Source of the DNA: Ptiloglossa arizonensis
Lineage: Eukaryota; Arthropoda; Insecta; Hymenoptera; Colletidae
Assembly: GCF_051014685.1 (NCBI RefSeq)
Contig: NC_135051.1
Span: 11,427,557 to 11,491,556 of the forward strand
Direction: 5' to 3'
DNA: 64,000 bases
Notes under the pieces: model-generated
What the model saw: only the letters and a program-made list of their open reading frames with translations
Databases searched by the model: none
Told to the model about the DNA's origin: nothing
Shown: in pieces, positions 13,101 to 25,600 of the stretch
Position numbering within the stretch: position 1 is the stretch's first letter
Layout of the letters: each line of letters starts with the position of its first letter
Position numbers and translations under genes: made by a program

Positions 13101-16100
13101 AGTCATCCACAAAGTGAATGAGATAAATATAAATTTTACTTGAACAGAAAAAAAACTATAGTTATGCATTGACAGAGTTAGTGAAAATTCTGTATACTGC
13201 TTCGCGCAATATGCAATTAAAGAATATTATTTAAAGTTTATTATTCTTTTTTTATTGTATCGAAGGAGGAAATATGGTTTGGATGACTTTACGCCTCTGG
13301 AGAAACCTCGAAAGGATGATGAAATTTGCACAAAAATAGAAAAATATATTCCACCTTACAACGGTTTTGGTTCTTACGATGATTCTCTCGGAAACTGTTT
13401 CAGTGTGATGCCACAACCACCTAAGATGGACGTTGTTAAATTTTTATATTACGATAAGTACGTGTATCATGAAATAAGATTATTTTTTAATTAAATTTTT
13501 GTAATCAACTTCTTGTGTAATTTTAGGCAAGGTTTCGACAGCCATGTTTTGAGATTTAGAGCTAAGATGATAACGAAGATGCCAGAAAATGATAACAGAT
13601 TGTTCATTATAAGAGTTTTTCTCATGGACGATACAATTTCTATTTTCGAATTAGGAATAAGAAATTCAGGTAAAATCTCTTTTTAAGAATAGTTTATTCA
13701 GTATTAATATTTTCTTGAAAAATTATAGATATTTACTTTATGAACTATTTTTACAATTAATAAAAAATATGGAAATGTATATTTTGCAATAGTCGTTAAT
13801 ACATTTATATGCGTACAGCCTTGTTTTAAAGTTATACTTTAAAACTTAAAGTTATACTTTAAAAGTCTTATAGTTTAAATCTATAGAATACAATATTTAT
13901 CAGAGATTTAAAAAAAGAAACAGTTAACATTGCGTACGTAATAATTCCGTTTGATTTATACTTCTTGCAAATGCGAAGTCAGAAAAGTCTGATATTGCTC
14001 TTGTTTAGTTGCAGTAACTCTGTTTCTTCAACTCTATGCCTCAATTTATTATTGTGCAGCCATTTAGTGTCTTTTTCACAGTTTCACCTATGTTTTTATC
14101 TATCATACCTCAGTGAACTGCAATATCATTTGCACAGTTATAGTAGTTCATCTCTACAGGACTTCTATCTGTGCCTAACTTATGTGCCAAACATTATCTA
14201 TCTTATAGTAGTTCCATTTGCTATACATTTAATTTTTATGGAATTTGTTAAGATATTTAGAAAAATCCTTCGAATATACATTCCACATTACAATTGTCTA
14301 CCTAAGAAAATTAAATACATTTTGTTATTACGGTGCAACAAATTTATTTTCTAATCTCATTGTTTGCCATTACCTCAAGTTCTGGAGTTGAATTGATTCT
14401 TTGCCATACCTTCTTGTTCAAGACCTGTGCATGTTCTATCACTTACATTAATACAAAACGAGGTGTATAAATATCGCTACCACTTAGAGAGTTTCTTTGT
14501 CTAGGTAATGAACTGCACAATTTTTTTTCGTTACAATGCACTCGGTGTGTCGCAAATGCACCCTCAGTTTGCGCAAACCACAGTTTCGGTCGATTTTCAA
14601 GAAAATCGATAACTTAATGTTAGAATATTCGTTGATTTCATGTTTATCATTTAAATGCCAAGTTAAGAAATATTCCAATAGTCGTACATTTCCGAATTTG
14701 TCCGTATTCAATGTCATTTGAAGATCATATTATCGCACATCAATGCATACGTCTTGATATCAGCTGTAACACCGGAATGATAAATAAATCGTTCAGCTTA
14801 AAATCTCGGAAATGGTAACCTTTAGAAAAATACGTACTCCTTCGAATTAAATATTTACCTGATTTAACATTTCTTCGTATTATCAAACGCAACGGAGATG
14901 TTTAAAGTACACAAGTTAAGTTACATATCTATGTATTAGATTTTAAGGACAATATTAGAATAGTCGTAAATAATTTTTTGACAAAAATATAATTGCATCG
15001 AGTGCTGCGAACTGATGACATTAAGTGAGTAAAACTTCAAAAGATCATTGTCTCAGACACCATCATAATTTCGATTATTTTTTCTGCAAATGTTTCAATG
15101 ACATTCGTTTAATAATTAAATATGTGTATCACGTACGTGTAGGTTTTAGGCGAAGTCTTTTCCAGAAAAGATCACTGGTGATGTTGCCTAATCAAGAGGT
15201 ATTAGGAAGTAAGAAACCAGATTATTACAAACCGAAGGATTTCTATATTGGAGCACATGTTAACTTAAACGAATTCATCTTTAAACTTATCTCAGCCGAC
15301 GTTTATGCTCTTCGTTACATGGAATTACATTGCGATAAGGTTTTTATAATTTATATCTGTTTCAATGTTTCACTGTTTTTCAAAATCTACATTCTAAAAT
15401 ATTCGATTAGTTTCTGTTCCCTAATCGCAAATCTCATTGTCAAAGACGTTAAGATATATTACTGTTTAGTTTCCGCAAGCTGATGTCAAATTAATAATGG
15501 AAAAGTTACGCCAACTATTAAAACCACATTATAAAGAATGTTTACAACTGATGACATCAATTGACAAGAATCTTCAAATCCTGCCCTATGAGAAATTCAG
15601 GTATTTTATTTTCAGTTAAATTATCTATATATATGTCCGCGATAAAAATCTTTCACGATAAAATAATATTAAATTAAGCGAAGGATGTTCTAAGATTCAA
15701 CATTAATTCATTTTGACGATAAGTTAAAACATTTTGGCCGATTGACTACTAATAAGTCGGTGTTCGATCCTATTAGAACGAGTAATTTAAAAAGACAATT
15801 TTTCTCCTCATTATCTTTGTCTTTGCATACGATGTAAGTTTACTCGAAACGAAAAATTACCTGTAGGATATTTCATAAGGTGTTTCTATTTATTAATTAT
15901 TTTTAACTGCAAATGTTTTTACACTCACAATAATATTAAGTTCACTATAATTCATACAACTCAATTTAGAGAAGTCTTATTCAAGTATTCAAATGGTAAG
16001 ATAACGGAACACGAAACAATTACAATTGCTCGACACTATTCTTCGCACGAAAAGAAAGAATTCCAGACTCGAGAATACGTAAGGTAATCAAGTTTTACAT

Positions 16101-18686
16101 ATATTCTTTTAATTACATTCGTTTCCATGTTTCTGTATTAGTATACATGGAACAATTATGCTTTTAACAGAAGACTAATGCATACGGAACTTTTGCGATT
16201 GTTATGGAACGATCTCGATCGATTGGAAGAAGATCTTCATCGGTGGGATAGAGAAAGAACAGGATTTTTACCACGTGACACAATTTATACTGTACTTCGT
16301 GGATCCAGAATACCAGTTGACGTGGAACTTTTACATTCTACACTCGATCAGTATGTAAATTAATAATACAGTAATTTCCGCTTTCAATCGTTAATCTTTC
16401 ACATTGGATTCATGCAACGATATTAGTCTGCCTTCTCCCTCCCCCCAATGTTTATGTTTATGCAATATCACGGTTTTTGACAAGATCGGGAAAAAATAAA
16501 TACATTTAGGGAAACGATTCTATTTTATTAAAGAATGTTAATTCTTTTTGTCTTTCCAAAATAATACAAATTAATCTTTAAGTTACTTTAGGGCTATTTA
16601 TGGGGAGAAGTTTGAAATGTTTAATACATTGGTTGTACCATAAAATCCAGGTATAACTTTAGATGAAAAGTTTATGCAAGTATTTTTTATTTTTCTTTGT
16701 TTTTTGTATTATTAGTTTTTGTGTCGCAATGGCCGTTCATTTGCCCGTGCAGAAAGTGTTATTAAATATTTCCAACATGTACTGTACGCAGCTTGTAATT
16801 TGGATTAGTGGATGACTCATTCGAGCAATAGCACAAAAAGCGTGTGAGGACACGCTATGCTTTTGTTCGGATAAGTGAGTTCATTTCGTAACAACTGGAC
16901 TCCCATTCCTTCCAGGTTCCAATTTACGAGAGTAAATTGGTTCCGATTTGTGTTACTTTTATCGAGAGAATAGACTAGAACGAATTATAGCACATTATAA
17001 AAGAATTTACAAATACTTGAAACCTGTTCGTTGGTATTAAACATTGATTATAAAATTCGCTACCTTTATGTCCAAATGGGATACGTTACGCTAATTTAAT
17101 TTATAATTGTAACGATTAAAACACAAAAATGATCATAACTCAAAAACGAAGGTGTTAATATTTGTATGTAAATACATATTATAATACTTTTTTGGACAAA
17201 AGCACAATCTGACTAATGACAATCAAATTTAGCATTCACAAGAACGAAGAGGAAAAATTAGATTACAATGATCTTCTGCGATTCATGAACATAAAAGTCG
17301 ATCCTCTTCCTCCTGCGCCGCCCATAAATATTAAGGTATTTTCATGTGTTTCATTTTTATTATATATACTACGGATATTGCATGTACCGTATATCCAGTT
17401 TAAATGTATACAGTCGATTATTTCTCCAAGTATCAAAAGTACTAGAAAAAGGTTTGAGGTAAAAGTTGTGTGGCACAGAGGAGTACGTATTATAATGATA
17501 ATTATTTAATCTTGCGATGTTATTTAAAAGTTCTATGAAGTCACATTAAAATTTTTAAACAGAACCATATACTGTTTATTTTATATTCTTCTAACACCAA
17601 ATCATTTTCAAAACGATACATTAGGCGTTTAGATTATTTACATTACTTTTAATGCTTAGAGAAATATATTGTACACAGTTAAAGCGAATATACAGTAAAA
17701 TTGTTTACATTGATAATCGTGTATTACTTTTGTTTACGTACTTTTATTTATAAGATAACGATAATAATTAATGTGTCCGTCTGACATTGAAAACAATGTA
17801 AATGTATTACAATCGAAACAAATTTCAAAACTTTTTTGTGGAAAAACCAGAACGTCATGGAAAATTGATAAAGTGCTTAAATGTGTAATTTCAAAGGATT
17901 TTCAAATATTAATAAAAAAACATTGTCACAGGCAACATAATCTGGTAAAGTTTAGCTAGCCATAGGTATGTGGAACATATTGACCTGATTACTGGACAAT
18001 TTTACAAATTTTCACTGAACAAAACGATTTCGTTAGTAACTCGTCGAATTTGTCTTAACACGAACTATTATGCTATATATATAAAAAAATATAGCATTCC
18101 ATCAATGCTATCAAAGAAAATTAACTTGACCTTGAAATCTCCTCCATTCTTCCATCCACAAAAACACTACATATGTTCCTTCATATTGCACATGTTCTCC
18201 CTTATATAATATTGAACAATCTTTGTAAGAACATTTTCTTTGATATCTTTAATCCTTTCTGAAATGCTCAACAAACACTTCGCATAGTAAATTAGAATTA
18301 ATATTTTACAAAAATTTGTACAAAAAATGTTCACTCCTTGTATTGAAACGAATAACATGATCGTGTCAAGTGATACATTACATTACATGAAAAAAATACA
18401 AAGGCAAGGATGATGGATATTTTTGCTTGTAAACGATTGTAATTCACGAAACTGTTTAGTTATATTTGATACGATAATCGTGTTTCGTAATAAATTAGTG
18501 TCATGGATATTTTTACACAATTTCTAGATGGAGCTTTGGTGGGCATCGGAAAAAGAACCGGATTGCGGAGCTGGTATAAATTTGTGTACTTTTATCAAAG
18601 ATTTGGATATTAAAGATGAAGAAGATGATCCAGACAAGAATTCAAAATCCTTGGACACAAAATGTATCACAATGCCTTCTCAATAA
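4161..18686 (+). CDS. EFHC2: EF-hand domain-containing family member C2-like protein (complete, 14 exons)
   Basis: EFHC1/EFHC2 proteins bind ciliary doublet microtubules through DM10 domains; in insects they should matter in sensory cilia and sperm tails. Exons: 4161-4214, 4353-4517, 5371-5521, 8708-8931, 9387-9629, 10736-10962, 13266-13457, 13527-13669, 15143-15339, 15470-15600, 15970-16083, 16171-16350, 17233-17335, 18528-18686. These sum to 2283 nt, 760 codons plus stop, with all phases agreeing; family members are about 640-750 residues. The start ATG gives MQRGREFPCLPGYEF, the short N-terminal motif usual in the family. Three DM10 domains follow (about residues 74-180, 222-360, 428-535), then a degenerate EF-hand region and an acidic tail. 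EFHC2 is preferred over EFHC1 because of features such as PPYNGFGSYDDSLGNC between DM10-2 and DM10-3. Introns 3, 5 and 6 are long and hold transposon relics. Confidence 0.93.
4353..8931 (+). CDS. EFHC2: EFHC2 exons 2-4: linker and first DM10 domain
   Basis: Exon 2 reads GKISDGVYYL, then ELPSWIAYDGQ, the phrase that precedes the first DM10. Exon 3 begins RLMFKAFFQETV and contains FFLEDGTMKISEP and ENSGLEQG, the core DM10 pattern. Exon 4 continues with LLRRQRIPMPDP and FGRVYKIVDCDKFTRRFL. A 3.2-kb intron splits the domain between exons 3 and 4 and contains a Tc1 relic and a hAT relic. The exon 3 donor (5522 on) is a weak GTTCAA. Confidence 0.9.
4668..5219. mobile_element. Non-autonomous inverted-repeat element (MITE-like) in EFHC2 intron 2
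   Basis: The ends are inverted repeats of about 20 bases: CGTTGTATTTTAACACGAA at 4668 and, on the other strand, CGTTGTATTTTAACATGAA read inward from 5219. The interior of about 510 bases has no long open frame. T-rich tracts flank both sides, so the target-site duplication cannot be read with certainty. Superfamily unknown. Confidence 0.65.
5700..5760. repeat. TA/TG-rich microsatellite
   Basis: Alternating purine-pyrimidine run of ATATGT, GTGT and ATACAC units in EFHC2 intron 3. The arms are partly complementary, so it could form a hairpin. Confidence 0.6.
6190..6960 (+). mobile_element. Tc1-like transposase relic
   Basis: Conceptual translation shows a helix-turn-helix-like start (LESGMSYRNIVNTINKS, IVKRVKETNRLK), then KKPYIVDFTREYI, FWKNITYTDESK (first catalytic Asp) and a later FSKWSLIFEIYRWHYG, similar to the usual W-G-x-F-S and I-D-G-x-M segments. 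Stops and frameshifts interrupt it, so it is dead. Same orientation as the host gene, inside EFHC2 intron 3. The ends were not resolved. Confidence 0.75.
7076..8350 (-). mobile_element. hAT transposon relic
   Basis: The minus-strand frame at 7654-7875 matches the C-terminal hAT dimerisation domain: RWWQSEKNKFPKIL, then KYLRIPASSTSVERVFSTVG and KRSYFFSDTVNDLIF. Both flanks carry repeated short motifs of the type GAGTATCCGAA (7080-7200 and, inverted, 8265-8345), which look like subterminal transposase-binding repeats. The N-terminal and catalytic parts are missing or decayed. Confidence 0.75.
7654..7875 (-). pseudogene. hAT transposase C-terminal fragment
   Basis: A 73-codon open frame with the hAT family signature: W-W, then A-S-S-T-S-V-E-R-V-F-S and K-R. 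No start context or upstream exons were seen. This is a fragment of the element above, not a host gene. Confidence 0.8.
9387..13457 (+). CDS. EFHC2: EFHC2 exons 5-7: second DM10 domain
   Basis: Exon 5 holds VLRFYGYWDDTDNLYG, HYYLADNTMEIKE and NSGRD; exon 6 holds LNSGKLCREIYKDDELSIG and FGRKITITDMDTFTKEYY; exon 7 adds RRKYGLDDF and PPYNGFGSYDDSL. This is the canonical DM10 order. The exon 5 acceptor at 9386 has a purine-rich tract rather than pyrimidines, so it is weak, but phase and reading both support it. Intron 5 contains a Tc1-like element and intron 6 spans 2.3 kb. Confidence 0.9.
9673..10554 (+). mobile_element. Tc1/mariner-type element with both terminal repeats, 882 bp, decayed
   Basis: Terminal inverted repeats of about 34 bases match at 27 positions: CAGTCTGCCCCATAAG from 9673, and GAGTCTGTCTCACAAA reading inward from 10554. 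TA dinucleotides at 9671-9672 and 10555-10556 fit the Tc1/mariner target duplication. The interior reads as a broken transposase: FQEDNDPKH (second catalytic Asp), then SQSSDSNLIENMWFFMKQKL (last catalytic residue region) and SMPKRCQAIVANGGD at the end. It is shorter than full-length relatives and has stops. It lies in EFHC2 intron 5. Confidence 0.85.
10963..13265. other. EFHC2 intron 6
   Basis: About 2.3 kb between exons 6 and 7. It contains the dispersed repeat at about 12034-12214 and a GC-richer neighbourhood at about 11700-12500. No exon is needed here because phases join across it. Confidence 0.6.
12034..12214 (+). repeat. Dispersed repeat, copy 1 of 2 (inverted partner at 27697-27862)
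   Basis: About 170 bases, including GTTCGCTATTCGTCGCAGCA and GACGAAGAAGGTAGCGAGG, recur in reverse complement at 27697-27862 with few differences. This is a transposon-like fragment of unknown family; it could be part of an LTR or of a non-autonomous element. Confidence 0.75.
13527..15339 (+). CDS. EFHC2: EFHC2 exons 8-9: third DM10 domain
   Basis: Exon 8 reads VLRFRAKM, then FLMDDTISIFELGIRNSG, the DM10 core; exon 9 continues with FQKRSLVMLPNQ, DFYIGAHVNLNEFIFKLI and ADVYALRYMELH. The two are separated by a 1.5-kb intron in which no element was recognised. Confidence 0.9.
13670..15142. other. EFHC2 intron 8
   Basis: AT-rich intron. A short direct repeat (AAGTTATACTTTAAAA twice, 20 bases apart) sits at about 13831-13865. 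No transposon or exon was recognised. Confidence 0.5.
15470..18686 (+). CDS. EFHC2: EFHC2 exons 10-14: EF-hand-like C-terminal region
   Basis: Exons 10-12 encode alpha-helical sequence with EKFREVLFKY and TIARHY. A loop-like DRERTGFLPRDT in exon 12 resembles an EF-hand but lacks the glutamate expected at position 12, so calcium binding is doubtful. Exon 13 ends in a proline run (PLPPAPP). Exon 14 carries ELWWASEKEPDCGAGINL and an acidic stretch (DEEDDPDK) before the TAA at 18684-18686. Confidence 0.85.
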
Positions 18687-19469
18687 TTTTTCTATTACAT
18701 TTGATATTTTGAACGTAGTTGTGACACTTTGCACGCTATTTGTATGCAATGAAAAAAATAAAATCGACACTTTTGGGAGAAATAAAAATATGCTCTTGTA
18801 TGTCAAGTAATATTTATTGTAGAATATAATTTTCATATAAACTACGTCAAATTTAGCAATTTATTTACATTGTACTAATCACGTTTATGTCTAGCATGCG
18901 GCTAAAACAGTGTTGCCTTTGAACTTGACTTTGTAAATTGATACTTTGTCACCAAATTGTGAGTATTCCTTGATTTGTTTTTTTTTTTTTTTTTTTTTAA
19001 TTTGCTGCCGTGCCACAAAGTTTGCGACGAATGTTTTCATAATAACATTTTAACAGTTTAGAATTTGTTGACCGACAACACTGTGCTATATTTGCAACAT
19101 ATTGAAGACACAAAGTTCAATAAATAGCAGACGATATAAATAAGGGTTCTATGAAGTGTTACTATTAATCACGTTTGCGTAAACACTCTCATTACTGATG
19201 ATTACCGCAATAATCATTAACCCGCTGTTCGTACACATTTCGATGCAATTACGATGATCTCTAAAAACAGCTACAAATATGTGTTTCGTAATATTCCTTC
19301 ATCGTTTTAAATTCTGACGACAATTAATCATACCATATAAATAAGTTTAATTTTTTAAACATAATGGTGGACTGCATTTGCAGTTCTCCCATGAATAATG
19401 GTGCAAATGTATCTTTTATTTAGACTCGATGAACGTCGGTCTTGATTAGACTTTTTCGTTTCTCTGGAT
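18687..19469. other. Convergent gap between EFHC2 and Wnt11 3' ends
   Basis: The EFHC2 stop is at 18686 and the minus-strand Wnt11 stop is at 19470, so both 3'UTRs share this space. A T tract at about 18980-18998 and a minus-strand AATAAA (+ strand TTTATT at 19415-19420, about 50 bases past the Wnt11 stop) are the only signals seen. Confidence 0.45.
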
Positions 19470-19644
19470 TCATTTGCATTCATAGGTTTTCACGATTTTT
19501 CTGCACGTCTTGCATTTTACGTAACAACAGCTAACGTACTTGCAATCACATCTTTCCAGAACTTCCTCCGTTTTAGTGATATGTCCTCGTCCACAACAGA
19601 GATACTCGCAACCCTCGTAACCAGAACTGCTGCCATTACATTGC
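19470..19644 (-). CDS. Wnt11: Wnt11 terminal exon (C-terminal cysteine block)
   Basis: Starts QCNGSSSGYEGCEYLCCGRG after acceptor TTCAG, continues with RCDCKYVSCCYVKCKTC and ends YECK at the TGA (19470-19472). This is the typical Wnt C-terminal domain, complete. It lies almost 18 kb from the preceding exon. Confidence 0.93.
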
Positions 19645-22600
19645 CTGAACAGAAAATTATTATTGTACAGTGTATTTTATATATTGTTATTCTACGATAT
19701 TAATTCATATTTTAGGGTACAGATTATTCTCATTTTAATCCGGAAACATTTAGTAATTGGGGACTAACAGAAAAAGTTACTTGTCGGGCTTTAAATTCCT
19801 TGTCGATTTTGCAATACAAGAAAATTTTAATATTCAAGTTAACGTTTATATATTTTAGAAAATGTAAAAATTGTTACATTATTTTCTATTCTCGATTTTA
19901 TTCCTTGGCCTGTAAAGTTTACAATATTTACTATTCAGCAAGACAAAGTTGGCTGTTTCTTTGTCTCTTAGTCTAGATAAAAAGTTTTTCAAATAAAAAA
20001 AAAAGGATTCTTGTCCATCGTATTAAATCCGAATAAATCCGATATAAACTTTATTTCTTCCAGATGAAGGATTTGGTACCCTTAATATATATATTTATTT
20101 TATACATCTAGCGAAATAAAAATTTTAATGGAAAATTTTTTATCTTCTTGTTTTAGTATAGAAATATAATATATAAAAACAATAGTTTTATTAGATATAT
20201 GATCATAATAAAAGTGTGTAGTAATTAATTACATACGATAACCAAGACCTGAATAATGATAACATTGATTACAATCAAATATTGGACTCAATTATCATCG
20301 TACAGCCAATAAACTGGTCTCTTGATAATGATCCACTTGCAACTCAAACCGAAGATACGACACACATATTGTTGTCAAAATTAGGCACTATTAGATTAAT
20401 TTATGTTTTGTTATTTTGTTGAAACTATTAAATAAATTGTATGTCATTCACAAATAATGAATTTTCCATAAAGATGCGAATAAAGTTAATATTATTTATT
20501 ATTTGAAACAACTGTTTGCTAGTTTATTAACTTAAAAGTACTGAATAATTTGATAATTGATAAAAGAAACATTAGTTGTCAATAAAGTACTTTATTTTTT
20601 AATTCTGTGTAATTGTATAGGGGAGTCCAAATAAACAGTGTATTTAACATAATTGCAAGGCAATTAAAAGTGTATAATTATAATTTTAAACGTATTTAAT
20701 TGTAATTATAAAAATGACACTTAGTAAATTTCACACATTTTATTATACATTAGTTTTAAATTTATAAAATGTACGAATTGATAAACTTTTATAATGTTAT
20801 GATGTTTATAATGCATGAAAAATGAAAAAATTTCTAACATTATAAACTTATATGTTCAAGACGTAATAAATATACTCATAATTATGGACACAATGATGCA
20901 GAGTGCTATTGTACCTACTTAAACACAAATTATGTTACAGAAAGATAGTCTTGATTAAGTCTTTTCTTAAAAACGAGTTCTAAACGATTTTACAAAATAT
21001 GCGAATATTACTTTAGGAAAATTAAGGAAAGGAACAGTAACATTTTAATAACAGTTGTTCATTGCACGATGAACGTAGCGATCCTATAAAAATGCTTCAG
21101 GGACAGTTACGAGACGGTTATGTGTGATACAAAGTTGCAATGCGTACAGTGTCAAAAAAAAAAATTTTGAAAAGTACACGGAGAAATGGGCAAAGCCGTG
21201 CTGTAATAAACATTCACCACGCCCACTTTGTGTAATTATACGGAGGATTATAATTACCGGTTGTAAGCTGTAACTGGCAAGCTAGTCAGTGGGGCCTGAA
21301 GGAAACTGGCATCATATATTAGTTGCGAGAAATGAAATATTAGCGTGTTCAAAACTAGTCATCCGTTAGTTCCTTTATGATTAAATATTCGAACAAAAAA
21401 TTTCCACGTTTTTTACAAGAACTGTCTTAATATAGAACAAATATTAAACGAACCGTTTGAACTTTCATTGTGAATAAAATATCGATTTATAGAATACATT
21501 ATACCATATTAATTTAATAATACGATTTAATATACTAATATATTCTGTTTTGTTAAAAAACTATTTGGATAGGTATCGTTCGTTTTCTTTCTAGTGTCAA
21601 TTATATTATAAAACATGTATTATAATGTTCTGATATTGTTTTCTTACATTACAAAAGTTATGCTTTTATTTCATTTTTACATGAGTTACTTTTGTGTAAA
21701 TTGTAATTATGCAGAGTTTATATAGATAGGAATGAGTTTAAATGGATTTATATTATTTTTAATGAATACAAATTAATTCTTTTAGCTGTAAATGAATTTT
21801 AAAACATTAACGATTATTAAAGATATTGAATTAAATTCACATTTTATTAGAAGAATCTCACTGACTTACTCTAAGAAGTAAAGAAATCATTCTGCTTCGA
21901 CGTTTTCATTCGAAGGCTACGTTAATGCTATGAATTATTTTTTTTCACTCGATCTTGAAATGATTGCTACCGATCTATATCATCGTCTTTTGTCAATAAC
22001 ACTAATGATAATGATGCTAGGTGGGCTAGTGGATTGTAACTGGAGTGGGAATGTAAGTAAATACAACTGTGTCTTCTTCTTGCAGGTGGATGATACATAC
22101 TCTTAATACTAACAAAGAAAATGTACCATTAAATGTTGTTGAATATATGGCATGTTTCATGAATCATAAATTAAAAAGCAATGTACAGTACATATGCTTA
22201 AGAATTATAGTTGAGTATGTTAAATATGTATACAAATTCGAAGTTTCATTGTCACGAACAGTCCATAATTGTTCAAACGACTCTCTATGCTAAGAAAGTT
22301 TTAGCGATTTTCATTTTTTGATATTGAAAACTATATTTTGGGTTATAATGTAAAAATGCATTTATCAATACAACCTGAAGTAAAGATTAGAGGAAATGAA
22401 GCTGTTCTTATAGTTAAGTCACAAATACATTTGATACTACGATACAATGCTTTCAAATGTCACTCCGAACAAATTTTGTTTCATTGCGTTTTCACATCCT
22501 CCCAAGAAATACGGTAGTACCGAAAAAGTGTCAACTGTATAGAAAATAGAAAAGAAAATATTAAAATTTGTTTATATTTTCATTGCACATTGATTTAAGA

Positions 22601-25600
22601 TTCTAAATATAAATTTTAGCCGCGTCTATTTCACATGATCCTTTGAAAGCTACATTACTCATTATCTTAATATAAACTTGCTCGTTGGAAAAATGTTAAA
22701 GTTTACTATAATATAAATACGATTATATTGATCTAGTATCAGCTTCCAAAATGTAAGCATGAACATTTTAGGTTAAATAGATACTAAAATGGTTAGTATC
22801 TATTGTAATTGTAAAATAATAGGCTTTACGTCAATTGTAAGAATTATTATTTCGTCAATTAAAATCGATCGATATTAGAATGAGAAAGAGATTTTAATTT
22901 TTGTCGTGGAACACAAATGCTGACTCAAGCCGTGATTTATAGAACGGACCGAACGAAACAAAGTATCACCCAAAATGGTTCTCCTTGTGAGTCTATCCAT
23001 ACACTTTCTCTGCCTGCTAGAACCAGTCACCATTCCGGGAATGCCGTGGGTGATCTTAATTCATGAAGACCGAGGTGTGAATAATTGAGGGCGACAAAGA
23101 GGTTCCTTTCGCCTTACCGCCGGAAAATCCGTAGCGAATGCAATCACTGACGAAAGAAGGGTCTTTCATTTTTTACTTGTTCCTACTTGCGTTAACAACG
23201 ATTGTGATACGACTTTTGAAATTACTTGGAGCCCTTGGAGCATCCTTCGTTAAGAATTAATTTTCGATAAATTGTTTACTTTGTATCAATTTTTGTCGAA
23301 ACGAGCTGCAAGATGCAGGATATTCACAAATTTATGGTACGTTGCATACGTTCAGTCCTGATAAAAATAAACGAAGCAAAGTAAAGGGTAAAAAATTGGA
23401 TGTTTACGAATTATGAAGTAAAACTCTTCTATTTATCAGGATTCTATCCAGAATATTTAGGACACACTCACTTAGCTCAGTTAATAATGCTTCATCAATG
23501 TTGATCCAAAAAGTAACCATATCAGAGTTAGAAGCGATTATCGGTTTTGATAAATTTAATTATCAGACGTGTTTCTTTTTTCAACAGCAAGAATAATATT
23601 ATCAAATAAATATACAGTCGAACTCAGTTGTAACGAACACCAGGGGACCGATAAAAGGCTTTGGTAAAAAATAACAAAATTCTTCCGTCACTTATGTATT
23701 TACTTCAAATTTTGAATACTTGTAGATCTATCTGTAAATGTTCCCTTTACGAGGATGGAGCAAGAGGCAGTGAAATTGCCATCCGGCGAAAATCGACATA
23801 AATTAATAACTTTTGAACGAGTCAAGATACTTTAATGAGACTTTCACTAAAACATAAAAAAGAATTATTGCTTACAGATATACATATATACGTATTTGCT
23901 TCAATATATATACTCGCGAATACTTTACAAAATATACTAAAATTAATTGTAATATTATTTTTACAGGATGTCCTAATATTGGTGGTATAATTAACAAAGG
24001 GGCGATTTCACATAAAAAATAGGTCGAAAATGTAGAATAAAATTTGTTCGTTTGAGATATTAGGTGCAAAAACAACTTAACTCGGGTTAATTTGTTGGCG
24101 TGGATTTTTTCATAATAGTATTTATCCATTTCTTATTTGTAAGTATAAAGAGTTTCAGAAGATTCTCTTAAAATGAATAGAAGTTATTCAAACACCTCTT
24201 AAGTATATTAATATTGTGAAAAAAGCAAAAAAGATCCTAAACCATTCGATGGAAAATTGTGTAATTATTCATCGAGGACTTGGTGTACTATATTGAAAGA
24301 TATATTTCATAAAATTCCAAAGCACGAAGACATGAAATTTACGATTCAAGAATTTGTAAAATTAAAGTATTTAATTTTAATACTAATAATTTTAAGTTTT
24401 AATCAAAGTAGTTAATTAAAACAATGAAGTTTTCACAGTTATACAGCCAGGAATATCAGAAGAAGGGAAGTAAGACAGAGGACTCTTTTGGAGTTTATAA
24501 GCACTAAAAGTAGAGAATGATTTGAAAGTATACTGCGATTGGCTGCAATAGAGAATAGCTCAAATGAAATGTCGAATGAAGAAAATGAATAAATTTAAGT
24601 AAAATATAAATAATATTTAGATTCCGATTCAACATAGGGTTTGTTAAGTGTAATAATATTTTGTAATTGATATAACTCGTTCTTTCGATACGACTTATAT
24701 CATCTGAAATTAAACAAGATTTGATTGAAGTTTTTGTTAAGATTTGGAGAGTATATATTTCACTATAACACTTAATATGTCTTCATCGGAATAAAACCAA
24801 AAATGAAAATATTTTATTGTTTATCAAGTCTGTGATCTGTAAATGTCAGCTGATGGTTTTGTTAAAAAGTGGCAGCTGGTTCGTGTTATATTTACGTTTC
24901 ACTGTTTCATACGAAGATCTTCCCAGTTGGCGGAGATAGTGACTTATCCCTGAGTGAGATCTTGAGTTTGACAAGAATTAAACAAGTAACGACCTCTTGG
25001 GAATTGTGTTTCTACTTTATATAAAACGCGCTGATCCCGAATTGCTTACTTTCAACGAATAAATATTCTGTTAGAAATTTATGATCATACTGTGAACGAA
25101 TTATTGTACCAACTAGAGTTCTTACTAATCAATTTGTTGAATATTTGAGTATTCGTAAATTATCCGGAAGAACAAGAAATATCCGTATACGCTTTACCTC
25201 TTATCTGCAGATGGTATTAAAGTTCTCTGATGAATTTTTATTATCTTTTGGGCATCCAAATTACCTGTGAAAACAGATAATGTGCCAAATCCTTGCCTCG
25301 AGAAGTAACCCTAAATGTGCACCTCTGCATTGTTAAACAAGCCGTTTAATAGTCCTTTGAAGATGTCTGATCGCGGAAGTTGACCAAGTTTGAGGAGTAT
25401 TACTTCTATATCTATCCAAGAAGAAGCTTTCTTCGAAAAAATTACATTGTTCTAATTTCGACCGACATTTGCGTATGCCTGGGCAGTCTTTTGCTCGATG
25501 TGCTTCTCGGAGAGAAAGCACAATTAAGAGGTTTCTTAATTATGCTTCAATATTTTACATTCTGAGTACGTAAGCCGCTTTGAACGGTCTCACGGGATAT

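Noticed and set aside
13965..14354. 129-codon plus-strand frame rich in Leu, Ser and Cys inside EFHC2 intron 8
   Set aside because: Low-complexity hydrophobic composition, no splice support, no motif; the flanking exons join in phase without it.
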